From NCBI GenBank assembly GCA_024403935.1, contig JAKSQV010000004.1, positions 1-64,000 on the forward strand: a stretch of 64,000 bases of DNA, in the 5' to 3' direction. This DNA is from Ruminococcus sp. Its GTDB lineage: Bacteria; Bacillota; Clostridia; Oscillospirales; Ruminococcaceae. A program made the position numbers and the translations under genes. This document shows positions 10,182-17,566 of this stretch, in pieces. Every line of letters begins with the position of its first letter. The stretch's first letter is position 1. The notes below the pieces were generated by a model. That model saw only the letters and a program-made list of their open reading frames with translations, was not told where the DNA came from and did no database searches.

Positions 10182-10313
10182 TTAATTAGCGGAGAAGTAC
10201 TTCTTCTCGTAGATCTTCTTGCAGACTATGACCGAAGCTGCCGCAGCAGCACCGACAGCCACCACAGCACCTGTGATGGAAACTGCAAGGAATACTTTGG
10301 CTTTTTTATCCAT
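10182..10313 (-). CDS. Small single-pass membrane protein (43 aa), unknown function
   Basis: A short gene with an AGGAGG site 7 bases before its ATG. The product starts MDKKAKVFLAVSITG, has one hydrophobic Ala/Val-rich helix (about residues 7-30, ending VIVC) and a basic, aromatic C-terminus (KKIYEKKYFSAN). This is an N-in, single-pass topology with a short charged tail. It lies upstream of ilvE on the same strand with a 63-base gap and no terminator between, so it may be co-transcribed. No family is recognised. Confidence 0.6.
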   Translation of the reverse strand: MDKKAKVFLAVSITGAVVAVGAAAAASVIVCKKIYEKKYFSAN

Positions 10314-10502
10314 AATACTCCTCCTTAACGGGAATGATGATACCTTAGCTGCCTGCTGTCAGACAGCAGATCGGGAGAAAGATCATCTGATGGCGTATAA
10401 TTATGTATAAATCAATTATAGCATATTCCGTATATGTTTTCCATAGCGAAGCACTAAAAAAACTTGCAGAAATGCCATTGATATTTGTTGAAAATGCTGC
10501 AG

Positions 10503-11117
10503 TCAGTCATCGAAGGTGCGAATTCTCAGCACAGCACCGAGGCTTTCGCAAACCTTTCGTGAAGCATCAATCTGCTCCTGCGGGATAACATCAACAACGG
10601 ACATCACAACATCTGCAAGCCCTGTCTTAACACAGTCTGAGGTGAATTTCTGCATAGCCTCCCATGCATCATTGAACTTCGGGCGTGTTACAGACATATA
10701 TTCGTCTCTTGTGCCTGCATTGAGACTTACGGATACTGTGTCCATTGCCTTGCAGAGCTCTGCGGCAATGCTTCTGCCGTTGATAAGGTCGCCGAGACCG
10801 TTGGTGTTTATGCGGAGCTTCGGGCGATCGGGGAGCATCTTTAATGCAGCAGCCACGGTTATGACAGTGTCGATACGCTCGGTAGGCTCGCCGTAGCCGC
10901 AGAATACGATCTCATCATATCGGCTGAGGTCACGCTGTCCGAGGTCATCGAATATCTCGTTGAGAGAGGGCTCATGGTCGAGCCACAGCGGATTGGAGCC
11001 GTATGCGCCGTCAGCGTGTGTGCGTATGCAGAACGTACACGCACACGGACATTTGTTTGTCAGATTCAAATAAAGATTGTTTCCTACCTCATAGGAAATG
11101 GTCATTGCTTTTTTCAT
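10503..11117 (-). CDS. TatD-linked radical SAM protein
   Basis: A radical S-adenosylmethionine enzyme that would bind one 4Fe-4S cluster through the CxxxCxxC motif in NKCPCACTFC (about residue 20). It also has the GYGEPTERID motif, corresponding to the GGEP SAM-contact region, and LRINTNG. Size and sequence match the small family annotated as TatD-associated radical SAM proteins, whose substrate is unknown; a tatD gene does lie 4 kb away at 15.0 kb. The ATG at 11117 is preferred over a TTG at 11126 because GGAG stands 9 bases before it. It is 5 bases downstream of the lipoprotein gene, in the alr operon. Confidence 0.85.
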   Translation of the reverse strand: MKKAMTISYEVGNNLYLNLTNKCPCACTFCIRTHADGAYGSNPLWLDHEPSLNEIFDDLGQRDLSRYDEIVFCGYGEPTERIDTVITVAAALKMLPDRPKLRINTNGLGDLINGRSIAAELCKAMDTVSVSLNAGTRDEYMSVTRPKFNDAWEAMQKFTSDCVKTGLADVVMSVVDVIPQEQIDASRKVCESLGAVLRIRTFDD

Positions 11118-11122
11118 TGTTA

Positions 11123-11815
11123 TCAACTCCGATATTCAGTTATTTCGAGTCCGCACGGCAGGGCTAAGCTGCTGATAGCTGCGGCAAGTTCTGTTGCGGA
11201 TTTCTTGGTGAAGTTTCCTTCTATGTTTGTATGTCCGTTGATTATGGCGTTAGTTACAGTCGGTGAGGAGATGAGCTCGTTATCCAGCCATATCGACAGA
11301 GGTGTACCTGTTCCTGCAAGCTCCTCGGTAGCGATGGCAAATGCCTCCGTCCCTTTGTCACACAATGTAACTGATACTACGAATTCCTGACCGGATTCGG
11401 TATTTAAAAGTGATGCGTATGCAGTATCAATGTCCGAATTGTCGAGGATTATTTCTCCTGTCGGGATGGTCTGCCCATCAGAGTCAGTCTCGGTGTCACT
11501 GCCTTTACGGAATGTGAGACTGCCTTTTCTGCACAGTGCTTCGAGTGTACTTTTGTCCCATTCCTGCGGAAGGTCAAATTCTATTATTGAGAATGAATCT
11601 CTTCTTTTGTACATGACATTGCATTCAAGCATCGGATATTCAGCCATAAGTCTATGCTCTGTCACCTCAGTGCATTCAGTGAGCATACTTTCATCCTCAG
11701 GCATCAGCCTGATCGCGTAGTTGTAATCCTTTTCTTTCTGTTGACCTATGCCAGAACTGCAAGCCGTGAGTGTCAGTGCCGCAGCACATACTGCAATAAA
11801 TCCTGCCGCTTTCAT
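11123..11815 (-). CDS. Lipoprotein resembling the SecD P1-head subdomain
   Basis: A 230-residue exported lipoprotein. The N-terminus (MKAAGFIAVCAAALTLTACSS) is a lipoprotein signal with cleavage before the Cys in LTAC. The C-terminal half resembles the P1 head of SecD, the extracytoplasmic part of the SecDF translocation motor. The matching features are the GSLTFRKG strand; the segment VVSVTLCDKGTEAFAIATEE; the run PLSIWLDNELISSPTV; the stretch ITNAIINGH-like NGHTNIEGNF; and a closing ALPCGLEITEY. No membrane helices follow, so this is not a translocase subunit. GGAGG stands 7 bases before the ATG. It lies between alr and the radical SAM gene. The homology is by eye. Confidence 0.7.
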   Translation of the reverse strand: MKAAGFIAVCAAALTLTACSSGIGQQKEKDYNYAIRLMPEDESMLTECTEVTEHRLMAEYPMLECNVMYKRRDSFSIIEFDLPQEWDKSTLEALCRKGSLTFRKGSDTETDSDGQTIPTGEIILDNSDIDTAYASLLNTESGQEFVVSVTLCDKGTEAFAIATEELAGTGTPLSIWLDNELISSPTVTNAIINGHTNIEGNFTKKSATELAAAISSLALPCGLEITEYRS

Positions 11816-11828
11816 TTTAGCCTCCGTT

Positions 11829-12965
11829 TCAGTCAATGTAGATACGCGGTACACGCTTGGATATACCGCAGACAACTTCGTATCCGATAGTACCATATAA
11901 TGAGGCAAGCTCATCAGCGGTAATGCATTCGTTTCCGTCACAGCCTATGAGAGTGACAATATCTCCCGATACTGTGTCCTCAACATCGGAAACATCAATC
12001 ATAAGCTGATCCATGCAAACTCTGCCGACTATCCTGCATCGTTTGCCGTGGACGAGTATCTTGCCTTTGCCCGAGAGAAGACGCGAGTATCCGTCGGCAT
12101 AGCCGATGGTGACGGTAGCTATACGCATCTCATGGTCAGCGGAGAATGTTCTGCCGTAGCTTATGCAGTCTCCTGCCTTCACAGTCTTAACATGAGAGAT
12201 GACAGCTTTCAGTTCCATTACAGGAGAAAGCCCCTCGGGAATATCAAGGCTTATATCGGGGTGCAGACCATACAGTATGATTCCTGCACGGCTGAGAGTG
12301 CTGCGCGGTGAATTTCTGTAGCAGGTCGCCGCACTGTTCATGAAGTGACAGTGCCTCAGCTTTATACCGCGGCTGATAAGCTCATCATAGGTATCAAGAA
12401 TAAAATCCTGCTGCCTGTCAGTGTAGGTGATATTGTCGGGAGCGTCGCTGTCAGCAACCGAGAAGTGCGTGTATATGCCTTCTACGGACAGCTTGCCGAT
12501 CTTCATGATCTCAGCGATCTCATCAGCACATTCGGCAGGAGTATCGTGCTTGAGACCTATGCGTCCCATGCCTGTATCTATCTTGATGTGACAGCGTATG
12601 GAGGCGGGGGAGTTCTGTGCGAGAGCCTCAGCGTACTCTGTGGATACGACACCCTGAATTATGTTATGCATGGAGATCTCATGAGCGTACTCGGGAGGAG
12701 TATATCCGAGGATAAGTATTTCCGCGTTGGGAGCAAAGTTCCTCACTGCCACAGCTTCATCGAGATTCGACACAGCAAAGAAGCTGATGCTGCAATCCTG
12801 TGCGAGTGTACGGACGATATGTGCATCTCCGTGACCGTAGGCGTCAGCCTTGACAACTGCCATGACCTCCGTGGACTGGGAGTTGAGTCCCTTGATTATC
12901 TCTGCGTTTTTTCTCAGGCGGGAGAGCGATACCTCTGCCCATGCTCTTTTGAGATAAGGTTTCAT
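11829..12965 (-). CDS. alr: Alanine racemase
   Basis: A fold-type III PLP enzyme that makes D-alanine for peptidoglycan. K39 in VVKADAYGHGD is the PLP lysine, and the second catalytic base is the first Tyr of GYADGYSR in the beta domain. The substrate-site motif VGRVCMDQLMIDV is intact. The 378-residue length is typical. It heads a minus-strand operon with the SecD-head lipoprotein (13-base gap) and the radical SAM gene. An AAGGA site precedes the ATG. Confidence 0.96.
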   Translation of the reverse strand: MKPYLKRAWAEVSLSRLRKNAEIIKGLNSQSTEVMAVVKADAYGHGDAHIVRTLAQDCSISFFAVSNLDEAVAVRNFAPNAEILILGYTPPEYAHEISMHNIIQGVVSTEYAEALAQNSPASIRCHIKIDTGMGRIGLKHDTPAECADEIAEIMKIGKLSVEGIYTHFSVADSDAPDNITYTDRQQDFILDTYDELISRGIKLRHCHFMNSAATCYRNSPRSTLSRAGIILYGLHPDISLDIPEGLSPVMELKAVISHVKTVKAGDCISYGRTFSADHEMRIATVTIGYADGYSRLLSGKGKILVHGKRCRIVGRVCMDQLMIDVSDVEDTVSGDIVTLIGCDGNECITADELASLYGTIGYEVVCGISKRVPRIYID

Positions 12966-13016
12966 CTTGTTATATCCTTTCTATGCGTTGCTGCAGTAAA
13001 TAAATTTCTGTGGCTG

Positions 13017-13045
13017 TTGCATTTTGTATAACTATATGATATAAT
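13017..13045 (+). promoter_or_regulatory. Promoter of the SLOG-family gene
   Basis: TTGCAT, a 17-base spacer and TATAAT, ending 28 bases before the ATG at 13074. It sits in the divergent alr / SLOG intergenic region. Confidence 0.7.
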
Positions 13046-13073
13046 ATAAAATATCGACATATTGAGGTGTGCT

Positions 13074-13763
13074 ATGTTCAGGTCTCTTATTTCGGGAATG
13101 CCTGTCAGCCCTGCTTCAGAGCTGAAGTGCGACCGCAGCAGGACGGTCTGCATAACAGGTCACCGCGAGAAAAACATCCTGCCATATAAGGGCGATCCGC
13201 TCTATTCAGACGTCACTGTCGGAACGGTCAGGATGATGCTTTACAGATACATTGATATGGCTGCCGAGCGCGGCTATACCGATTTCATCAGCGGACTTGC
13301 CACAGGTGCCGACTTATGGGCGGCGGAGTACATTGCCCACAAGAAACAGAACGATCCGCGGATCCGTCTTATCGGAGCAATGCCGTATCTGCGCCATGCA
13401 GAGCGTTTCTCACGGGAGTACGCTGTGCTGCTTGATTTTGTTGAGCGGAACGCAGATGTGCTTGTCACGGTGAATGATGATCCTGACATTGTTTACAGCA
13501 AACACGGCGGAGCCTCCGACCTGTACCGTAACCGCAACTATTTCATGGTGGACAGATCATCGGCAGTGATAGCCTTTCTCAATGAAGGAAGCTTTGCTTC
13601 GGGAACATCGCAGACCGTGAATTATGCATATCGCAGCGGAAGCCTGATATGCCGTTTCGGCATCGGGGATGTGTATGAGATTATCGACCGCGCAGGAACA
13701 GACCTGCGGAGCATAAAGCGCGAGACGGCTTTTTTCAACAATGTTTTCGACATTGCGCCCTGA
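13074..13763 (+). CDS. SLOG-family (DUF1273/YpsA-like) nucleotide-binding protein
   Basis: A 229-residue cytosolic protein with a Rossmann-like SLOG fold. The N-terminal CITGHRE corresponds to the TGHR nucleotide-binding loop of the YpsA/DUF1273 group. Further matches are FISGLATGADLWAAEY and the C-terminal VIAFLNEGSFASGTSQTVNYA region, where this group holds the phosphate. SLOG proteins are thought to bind nucleotides or nucleotide-derived ligands; the exact role is unknown. The ATG at 13074 is chosen over an in-frame TTG 12 bases earlier because GAGGTG stands 5 bases upstream. Confidence 0.78.
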   Translation: MFRSLISGMPVSPASELKCDRSRTVCITGHREKNILPYKGDPLYSDVTVGTVRMMLYRYIDMAAERGYTDFISGLATGADLWAAEYIAHKKQNDPRIRLIGAMPYLRHAERFSREYAVLLDFVERNADVLVTVNDDPDIVYSKHGGASDLYRNRNYFMVDRSSAVIAFLNEGSFASGTSQTVNYAYRSGSLICRFGIGDVYEIIDRAGTDLRSIKRETAFFNNVFDIAP

Positions 13764-14111
13764 TGTTACCTTTAATTATACCACATACGCAGAATATTTC
13801 AAGTACCGCGGCGGATTTTTTGCGTATATATAGTTCAAATCAATAAAAAGCGGCACACTATATTGTGAAAAAGGCGATTTTCCGTGAACGCGTGTTCGAT
13901 TTCAACAGACTGTTGAATCGCCTGTTAATTTGCATTGCGGGCACTCATTTATTGTTGAAAAGTTGAAAACTCTGTTGATGTGGATTTATCGGCGTTTACA
14001 AATATTGACAAAAAATGCTAATCGAATTTCATTCACTTTACTGTGAATAATTATAAAAGATGCTTATACGAATAGTTGACACAGGCATATCTGAAAGGAG
14101 AACATACAGTA
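13764..14111 (+). other. Intergenic region (348 bp) with stem-loop and LexA-like palindrome
   Basis: No gene is visible on either strand. It is AT-rich in its second half. A hairpin at 13897-13920 (CGATTTCAACA / GAC / TGTTGAATCG, one bulged T) has no T tract, and it adjoins a GAAC-GCGT-GTTC palindrome at 13886-13897. A weak promoter-like pair (TTCATT at 14028, TATAAA at 14052) lies 55 bases before the LCP-like gene. Confidence 0.5.
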
Positions 14112-15002
14112 ATGGCAAAGAATAAAAAAGTCGGAAGTATCGCGCTTCCTTACCTTATAACGATATTTGTCGGTATCCTTATTATCGGCGGAGGAACCTT
14201 ATTCTTCCTGAATCATCTGGGAATAATCGGAGGCGATAAGGAGCTTTCCGAGCCGCCCCCGAAGGAAATAGTCACCACCACCTACGAGGACAATCATACT
14301 GTCCTGTTCATACTTGATGAGCCGAGCCAGAGATGTTCGACCACATTTATGCTTATGCGTTCTGTTCCCAAGGACAAGAAGCTTATTTTCGTGTGCATTC
14401 CGGCTAATACCATTTCTATTATTGACGGTGAACAGAAGGGTATCAAGGACTGTTACGAGAAGGGCGGCGCAGCCGAAGCTGTGTCATTTACGGAAAAGGT
14501 TTTCAATATACCGGTTGACAGGTACATGAAGCTCAATTCGGAATCCTACGTCAAGATATGCGACATCCTCGGCGGAGTTACCTACCCGATCTCAGAGGAA
14601 ATAGCAGGCTTCAACGGCGATGGCTCCGAGCAGTATCTCAACTCGGAACAGATTGACAAGCTCACGACCTATGCCCTTTTCCGTGAGGGCGAATATGAGC
14701 GTTCCATCACTGCAAGTGCTCTTGTATCAAGAATGGTAAATCAGTCTGATCTTGTCCGTGTTTCCGATAGCTTTGACAACAGCTTCAACAGCATTGTCAA
14801 TATGACTGAGACGGATATTACTGCTGTTGACTATAAAAAATACAAGGTAGCAATAAAGACAATGCTTGAAAGAGGAAGCGGAAGTCAGATAGCAACAGGT
14901 CTTGTTCTTGACGGTGACGATGCTGATTCGGATTATATCCCTTCTCAGGGCTTCATCAATGATTTCAAGGACAAATACTTTACTCAGTATGAAGGAAAAT
15001 AA
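14112..15002 (+). CDS. Membrane-anchored LCP-like (LytR-CpsA-Psr) protein with degenerate active site
   Basis: A 296-residue protein with an N-terminal anchor helix (about 12-36) and an extracytoplasmic domain resembling LCP proteins, which attach teichoic-acid or capsular glycopolymers to peptidoglycan. The recognisable core is KKLIFVCIPANTISII, then KGIKDCYEKGGAAEA, IPVDRYMKLN and ICDILGGVTYPI. Active LCP enzymes have a D-S pair before the first strand and an IPRD motif; here the places read CSTTFML and IPAN. The usual catalytic Asp and Arg therefore seem to be lost. ATG 14112 follows AAAGGAG by 11 bases; an in-frame TTG at 14076 lacks a site. It overlaps tatD by one base. Confidence 0.7.
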   Translation: MAKNKKVGSIALPYLITIFVGILIIGGGTLFFLNHLGIIGGDKELSEPPPKEIVTTTYEDNHTVLFILDEPSQRCSTTFMLMRSVPKDKKLIFVCIPANTISIIDGEQKGIKDCYEKGGAAEAVSFTEKVFNIPVDRYMKLNSESYVKICDILGGVTYPISEEIAGFNGDGSEQYLNSEQIDKLTTYALFREGEYERSITASALVSRMVNQSDLVRVSDSFDNSFNSIVNMTETDITAVDYKKYKVAIKTMLERGSGSQIATGLVLDGDDADSDYIPSQGFINDFKDKYFTQYEGK

Positions 15003-15766
15003 TGAATAATATCTTTGATACACACGCTCACTACGCTGACAGTGCCTTTGACGACGACAGAGAGACCGTTCTTGCGCAGCTTCCTGAACAAGGCGTAAGA
15101 TACGTTATGCTCGCATCGTCAGGTGTTGAGGATACTGCCGCAAATGCAGAGCTTGCAGGGCGTTATGACTATATATACGCAGCCTCGGGAGTTCATCCCG
15201 AGAGCATTGACAGCAATCCCGCAGACTATCTCAGTATCGTTGAGAGCACGGCACGCACTGAAAGCAAAGTCCGTGCAATTGGTGAGATAGGGCTCGATTA
15301 TCATTATGAAGGCTTTGACCGCGAGAAACAGATCATACTTTTTGAAGAACAGATAGTCCTCGCAAAAGAGCTTGGTCTGCCGATCATCGTCCACAGCCGC
15401 GATGCCGCTGAGGACACTCTCACACTTCTGAAAAAGCATCGTCCCTACGGAGTCGTGCATTGCTTTTCATACTCTGCCGAGATAGCGCAGGAGATAGTGA
15501 AGCTCGGTATGTATGTAGGATTTACGGGAGTCCTTACCTTCAAGAATGCAAAGAAGCCGTGCAAGGCACTTGCAGAGGTGCCCGTTGACAGGATACTGCT
15601 TGAGACTGACTGTCCGTATATGGCACCTGAACCGTTCAGAGGCAGACGGTGCGACAGCTCAATGATAGCGTATACAGCACAGACTGCGGCTGAAATAAAG
15701 GGGCTCGGAGTTCAGGAGCTTCTTGATATGACCTGTGAAAACGGCAGGAGATTCTATTCGATATAA
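15002..15766 (+). CDS. tatD: TatD-family metal-dependent hydrolase
   Basis: A TIM-barrel metallohydrolase of the TatD/YcfH family, cytosolic, with 3'-5' DNase or related phosphodiesterase activity in characterised members. The ligand set is complete: DTHAHY (H8, H10), GEIGLDYHY (Glu), IVHSRDA (His), VVHCFS (His) and LLETDCPYM (Asp). The 254-residue length is typical. It starts within the stop of the LCP-like gene (TAATG) and is followed 12 bases later by the PP2C gene, so the three form an operon. Confidence 0.93.
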   Translation: MNNIFDTHAHYADSAFDDDRETVLAQLPEQGVRYVMLASSGVEDTAANAELAGRYDYIYAASGVHPESIDSNPADYLSIVESTARTESKVRAIGEIGLDYHYEGFDREKQIILFEEQIVLAKELGLPIIVHSRDAAEDTLTLLKKHRPYGVVHCFSYSAEIAQEIVKLGMYVGFTGVLTFKNAKKPCKALAEVPVDRILLETDCPYMAPEPFRGRRCDSSMIAYTAQTAAEIKGLGVQELLDMTCENGRRFYSI

Positions 15767-15777
15767 AGAGGTAGCGT

Positions 15778-16533
15778 ATGTTTTACTGCTGCGGAATAAC
15801 TGAAAAAGGCATAATGTCTCATAATGAGGATGCGATGCTTGTCGGCAGGAATGTCCTGACAGACGGAAGGCTCGAGCACAAGCTGTCTGCGCCGTTCATC
15901 GCCGCAGTATCAGACGGTGTGTCAGGTGAGAATGCAGGCGAGCTTGCTTCGCGTATGTGCCTTGAAATGGTTCGTGACGTTACGGATTACAGAAAAGGTG
16001 AACTCAGGGCAGGGCTTATGGAGATACACCGCAGCCTTGCCGAATACAGTGAAGACGATCCAGACAGCCGCAATATGCAGACAACACTCTGCGGTATAGC
16101 TGTTACAGACGAAAAGCACGTCATGGCGTTCAATGTCGGCGATTCGCGGCTTTACAGGTTCAGGGCAGGACGTATCCGTCAGCTTTCACGCGACCAGTCA
16201 CTTGTACAGCTCCTGTATGAGGAGGGTTCGATAACGCAGGAGGAGCGGCGGACTCATGTCCACAGGAACATTATATTTCCTGCATTCGGAAATGTCAGCA
16301 ACGATCCGATAATCGAAGTCGAAGAGATAGAAGGCGGTATGGAGTACGGTGATGTGCTTATATTGTGCAGTGACGGTCTGTCGGACTATCTTTCTGCGTA
16401 CGATATTCAGGAGATAATGGAGCTCCCGAAAAGTCTGCCGAAGCGGCTCGATATGCTTGTCAAGGAAGCACTGCTGCGCGGCGGAACGGACAATATTACA
16501 ATAGCGGCTGTTGTCTGTGAGTATGACGGCTGA
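15778..16533 (+). CDS. PP2C-family protein serine/threonine phosphatase
   Basis: A soluble metal-dependent phosphatase of the bacterial PP2C group. All motifs are visible: SHNEDAM (motif 1), IAAVSDGVSGENAGELAS (motif 2), FNVGDSRLYRFR, ILCSDGLSDYL and the closing GGTDNITIAAVV. The Asp residues in SDG, CSD and GTDN would hold the two Mn/Mg ions. The 251-residue length equals a bare catalytic domain with no sensor. No partner Hanks-type kinase is in this window. Confidence 0.92.
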   Translation: MFYCCGITEKGIMSHNEDAMLVGRNVLTDGRLEHKLSAPFIAAVSDGVSGENAGELASRMCLEMVRDVTDYRKGELRAGLMEIHRSLAEYSEDDPDSRNMQTTLCGIAVTDEKHVMAFNVGDSRLYRFRAGRIRQLSRDQSLVQLLYEEGSITQEERRTHVHRNIIFPAFGNVSNDPIIEVEEIEGGMEYGDVLILCSDGLSDYLSAYDIQEIMELPKSLPKRLDMLVKEALLRGGTDNITIAAVVCEYDG

Positions 16534-16539
16534 AAAAAC

Positions 16540-16564
16540 AGGAGTACCCCTTGGTACTCCTTTT
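16540..16564. terminator. Terminator, also left copy of a 25-bp direct repeat
   Basis: AGGAGTACC / CCTT / GGTACTCCT plus TTT, with A6 on the left giving a T tract on the other strand. It lies between the convergent PP2C and XRE genes. The same 25 bases recur at 17567-17591. Confidence 0.9.
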
Positions 16565-16791
16565 TAAATGCTGAAAATGTCATCGTAGTCGACCTTGAGT
16601 ATCTGCTTCAACAGCAGTATCTCGTCGGGGTAGAGGTGACGCTGTCCGACCTCTATTTTTGCAAGGGCGCTGCGAGTGATATCACAGCCGTTGACTTGCA
16701 GCCGCGCCGATAGCTGTTCCTGTGTCAGGTCGGCTTTTTCTCTTAGCAGTCTGATGTTGTTGCCTATCCTTGTTTCGATTTCCTTGTTCAT
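16564..16791 (-). CDS. XRE-family helix-turn-helix repressor (Cro/CI type)
   Basis: A 75-residue DNA-binding protein made of a single HTH_3 domain. The core is IGNNIRLLREKADLTQEQLS followed by ITRSALAKIEVGQRHLYPDEI, the recognition helix and its conserved Glu. It has no sensory or multimerisation extension. The divergent region carries two TTGCAC-N8-GTGCAA operators around the promoter of the neighbouring small genes, so it very probably represses them and itself. ATG 16791 is preferred over a TTG at 16800, which is only 3 bases from GGAGG. Confidence 0.85.
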   Translation of the reverse strand: MNKEIETRIGNNIRLLREKADLTQEQLSARLQVNGCDITRSALAKIEVGQRHLYPDEILLLKQILKVDYDDIFSI

Positions 16792-16815
16792 ATTGCACAA
16801 TAACCTCCGTCAAAA

Positions 16816-16839
16816 TTTTGCACTCAAACAGGTGCAAAA
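16816..16839. promoter_or_regulatory. Operator 1 for the XRE regulator
   Basis: A perfect inverted repeat TTTTGCAC-N8-GTGCAAAA just upstream of the -35 hexamer on the plus strand and close to the XRE start. Confidence 0.72.
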
Positions 16840-16842
16840 GTA

Positions 16843-16871
16843 TTGACTATATTATACACATATGTTATAAT
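16843..16871 (+). promoter_or_regulatory. Promoter of the three small genes
   Basis: TTGACT, a 17-base spacer and TATAAT. It lies exactly between the two XRE operators. Confidence 0.82.
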
Positions 16872-16875
16872 AAAG

Positions 16876-16895
16876 TTGCACTTATATAGGTGCAA
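16876..16895. promoter_or_regulatory. Operator 2 for the XRE regulator
   Basis: TTGCAC-N8-GTGCAA, the same arms and the same 8-base spacer as operator 1, 4 bases after the -10 hexamer and over the expected transcription start. Confidence 0.72.
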
Positions 16896-16933
16896 AATGT
16901 AAAATACAAACAATGATACGGGAGGTGTTCTCT

Positions 16934-17191
16934 ATGTTAACTGAAATCCTATTGATAGCCGGAGCAGCATTTGTAGGAAAAAAGGCGCTTGATAATCCTG
17001 AAAAAACGGAAGAGATTGTTAATCGTTTTGGAAGTGCTTTGGCTAAAACGGCAGACAGGGCAGCTTATGACAGCAGCAAAAACCTTTCCTACGATGACAG
17101 ACAGCGATTGCATAGTGAAGCTCAACGACTCGCATCGCAAACAGGTACTGAGCTTACAAGGCGAAATAATTATGATTTCGATGATGATTAA
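16934..17191 (+). CDS. Small protein (85 aa) with N-terminal hydrophobic segment, unknown
   Basis: The first gene of the XRE-controlled cassette. GGAGGTG stands 6 bases before the ATG at 16934; an ATG 21 bases earlier has no site. The N-terminus (MLTEILLIAGAAFVGKKAL) is a short hydrophobic helix. It is followed by an amphipathic, charged region rich in Ala, Arg and Asp, and an acidic end (NYDFDDD). It could be a membrane-associated peptide or a helical binding protein. No family is recognised. Its stop overlaps the next gene by one base (TAATG). Confidence 0.62.
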   Translation: MLTEILLIAGAAFVGKKALDNPEKTEEIVNRFGSALAKTADRAAYDSSKNLSYDDRQRLHSEAQRLASQTGTELTRRNNYDFDDD

Positions 17192-17373
17192 TGGTGATGA
17201 TTATGCAGGAACTTTGTAAATCAGTATGCCAGTGGTGTGGTAAACAAGGTAAAATAGCATATACCGAAAACGGTCATATGCCTAACCAGACACCGTTTGT
17301 TGCGGGAAAGTGTAACTGCCATCCCTCTGGTAAGAGTGATATGCCACATTCACCAAGGTGGGAAAAACAATAA
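17191..17373 (+). CDS. Small Cys-rich protein (60 aa), possible zinc ribbon
   Basis: The second gene of the cassette. Two cysteine pairs, CQWC (about residues 13-16) and CNC (about 41-43), separated by about 24 residues and followed by a His, suggest a small metal-binding knuckle. The start may be the ATG at 17191 (overlapping the previous stop) or the in-frame ATG at 17203; neither has a strong ribosome site, so expression would depend on coupling. No family is recognised. Confidence 0.5.
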   Translation: MVMIMQELCKSVCQWCGKQGKIAYTENGHMPNQTPFVAGKCNCHPSGKSDMPHSPRWEKQ

Positions 17374-17389
17374 AAACGGAGGTTTTGTT

Positions 17390-17560
17390 ATGGCTTTTGA
17401 AAGATACCAGATAATTATAATTTACGGAGACGGAACTCAGAGCAGACTGACAATAGGCGCGAGTTCCTATGAAGAGGCTAAGGCCAACGCGAAAGCAACT
17501 GCAAGGATTAGTGCTTCTGCTCATGGAGGGGTAGATGATATCCTCGTAAACAGGCTGTAA
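17390..17560 (+). CDS. Small protein (56 aa), unknown
   Basis: The third gene of the cassette, with CGGAGG 7 bases before the ATG at 17390. The product starts MAFERYQIIIIYGDGTQSRL and continues with an Ala-rich helix (SYEEAKANAKATARISASA), giving a predicted beta-beta-alpha pattern. It is soluble with no cysteines. It ends 6 bases before the right-hand copy of the 25-bp repeat/terminator. No family is recognised. Confidence 0.6.
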   Translation: MAFERYQIIIIYGDGTQSRLTIGASSYEEAKANAKATARISASAHGGVDDILVNRL

Positions 17561-17566
17561 TAATAA

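Noticed and set aside
12345..13031. A 228-codon plus-strand frame opposite alr
   Set aside because: alr is certain from its PLP and catalytic motifs; the opposite frame has no start signal and no family features.
14005..14010. A perfect TTGACA upstream of the LCP-like gene
   Set aside because: No acceptable -10 hexamer lies 16-18 bases downstream; the nearest TATAAA is 41 bases away.
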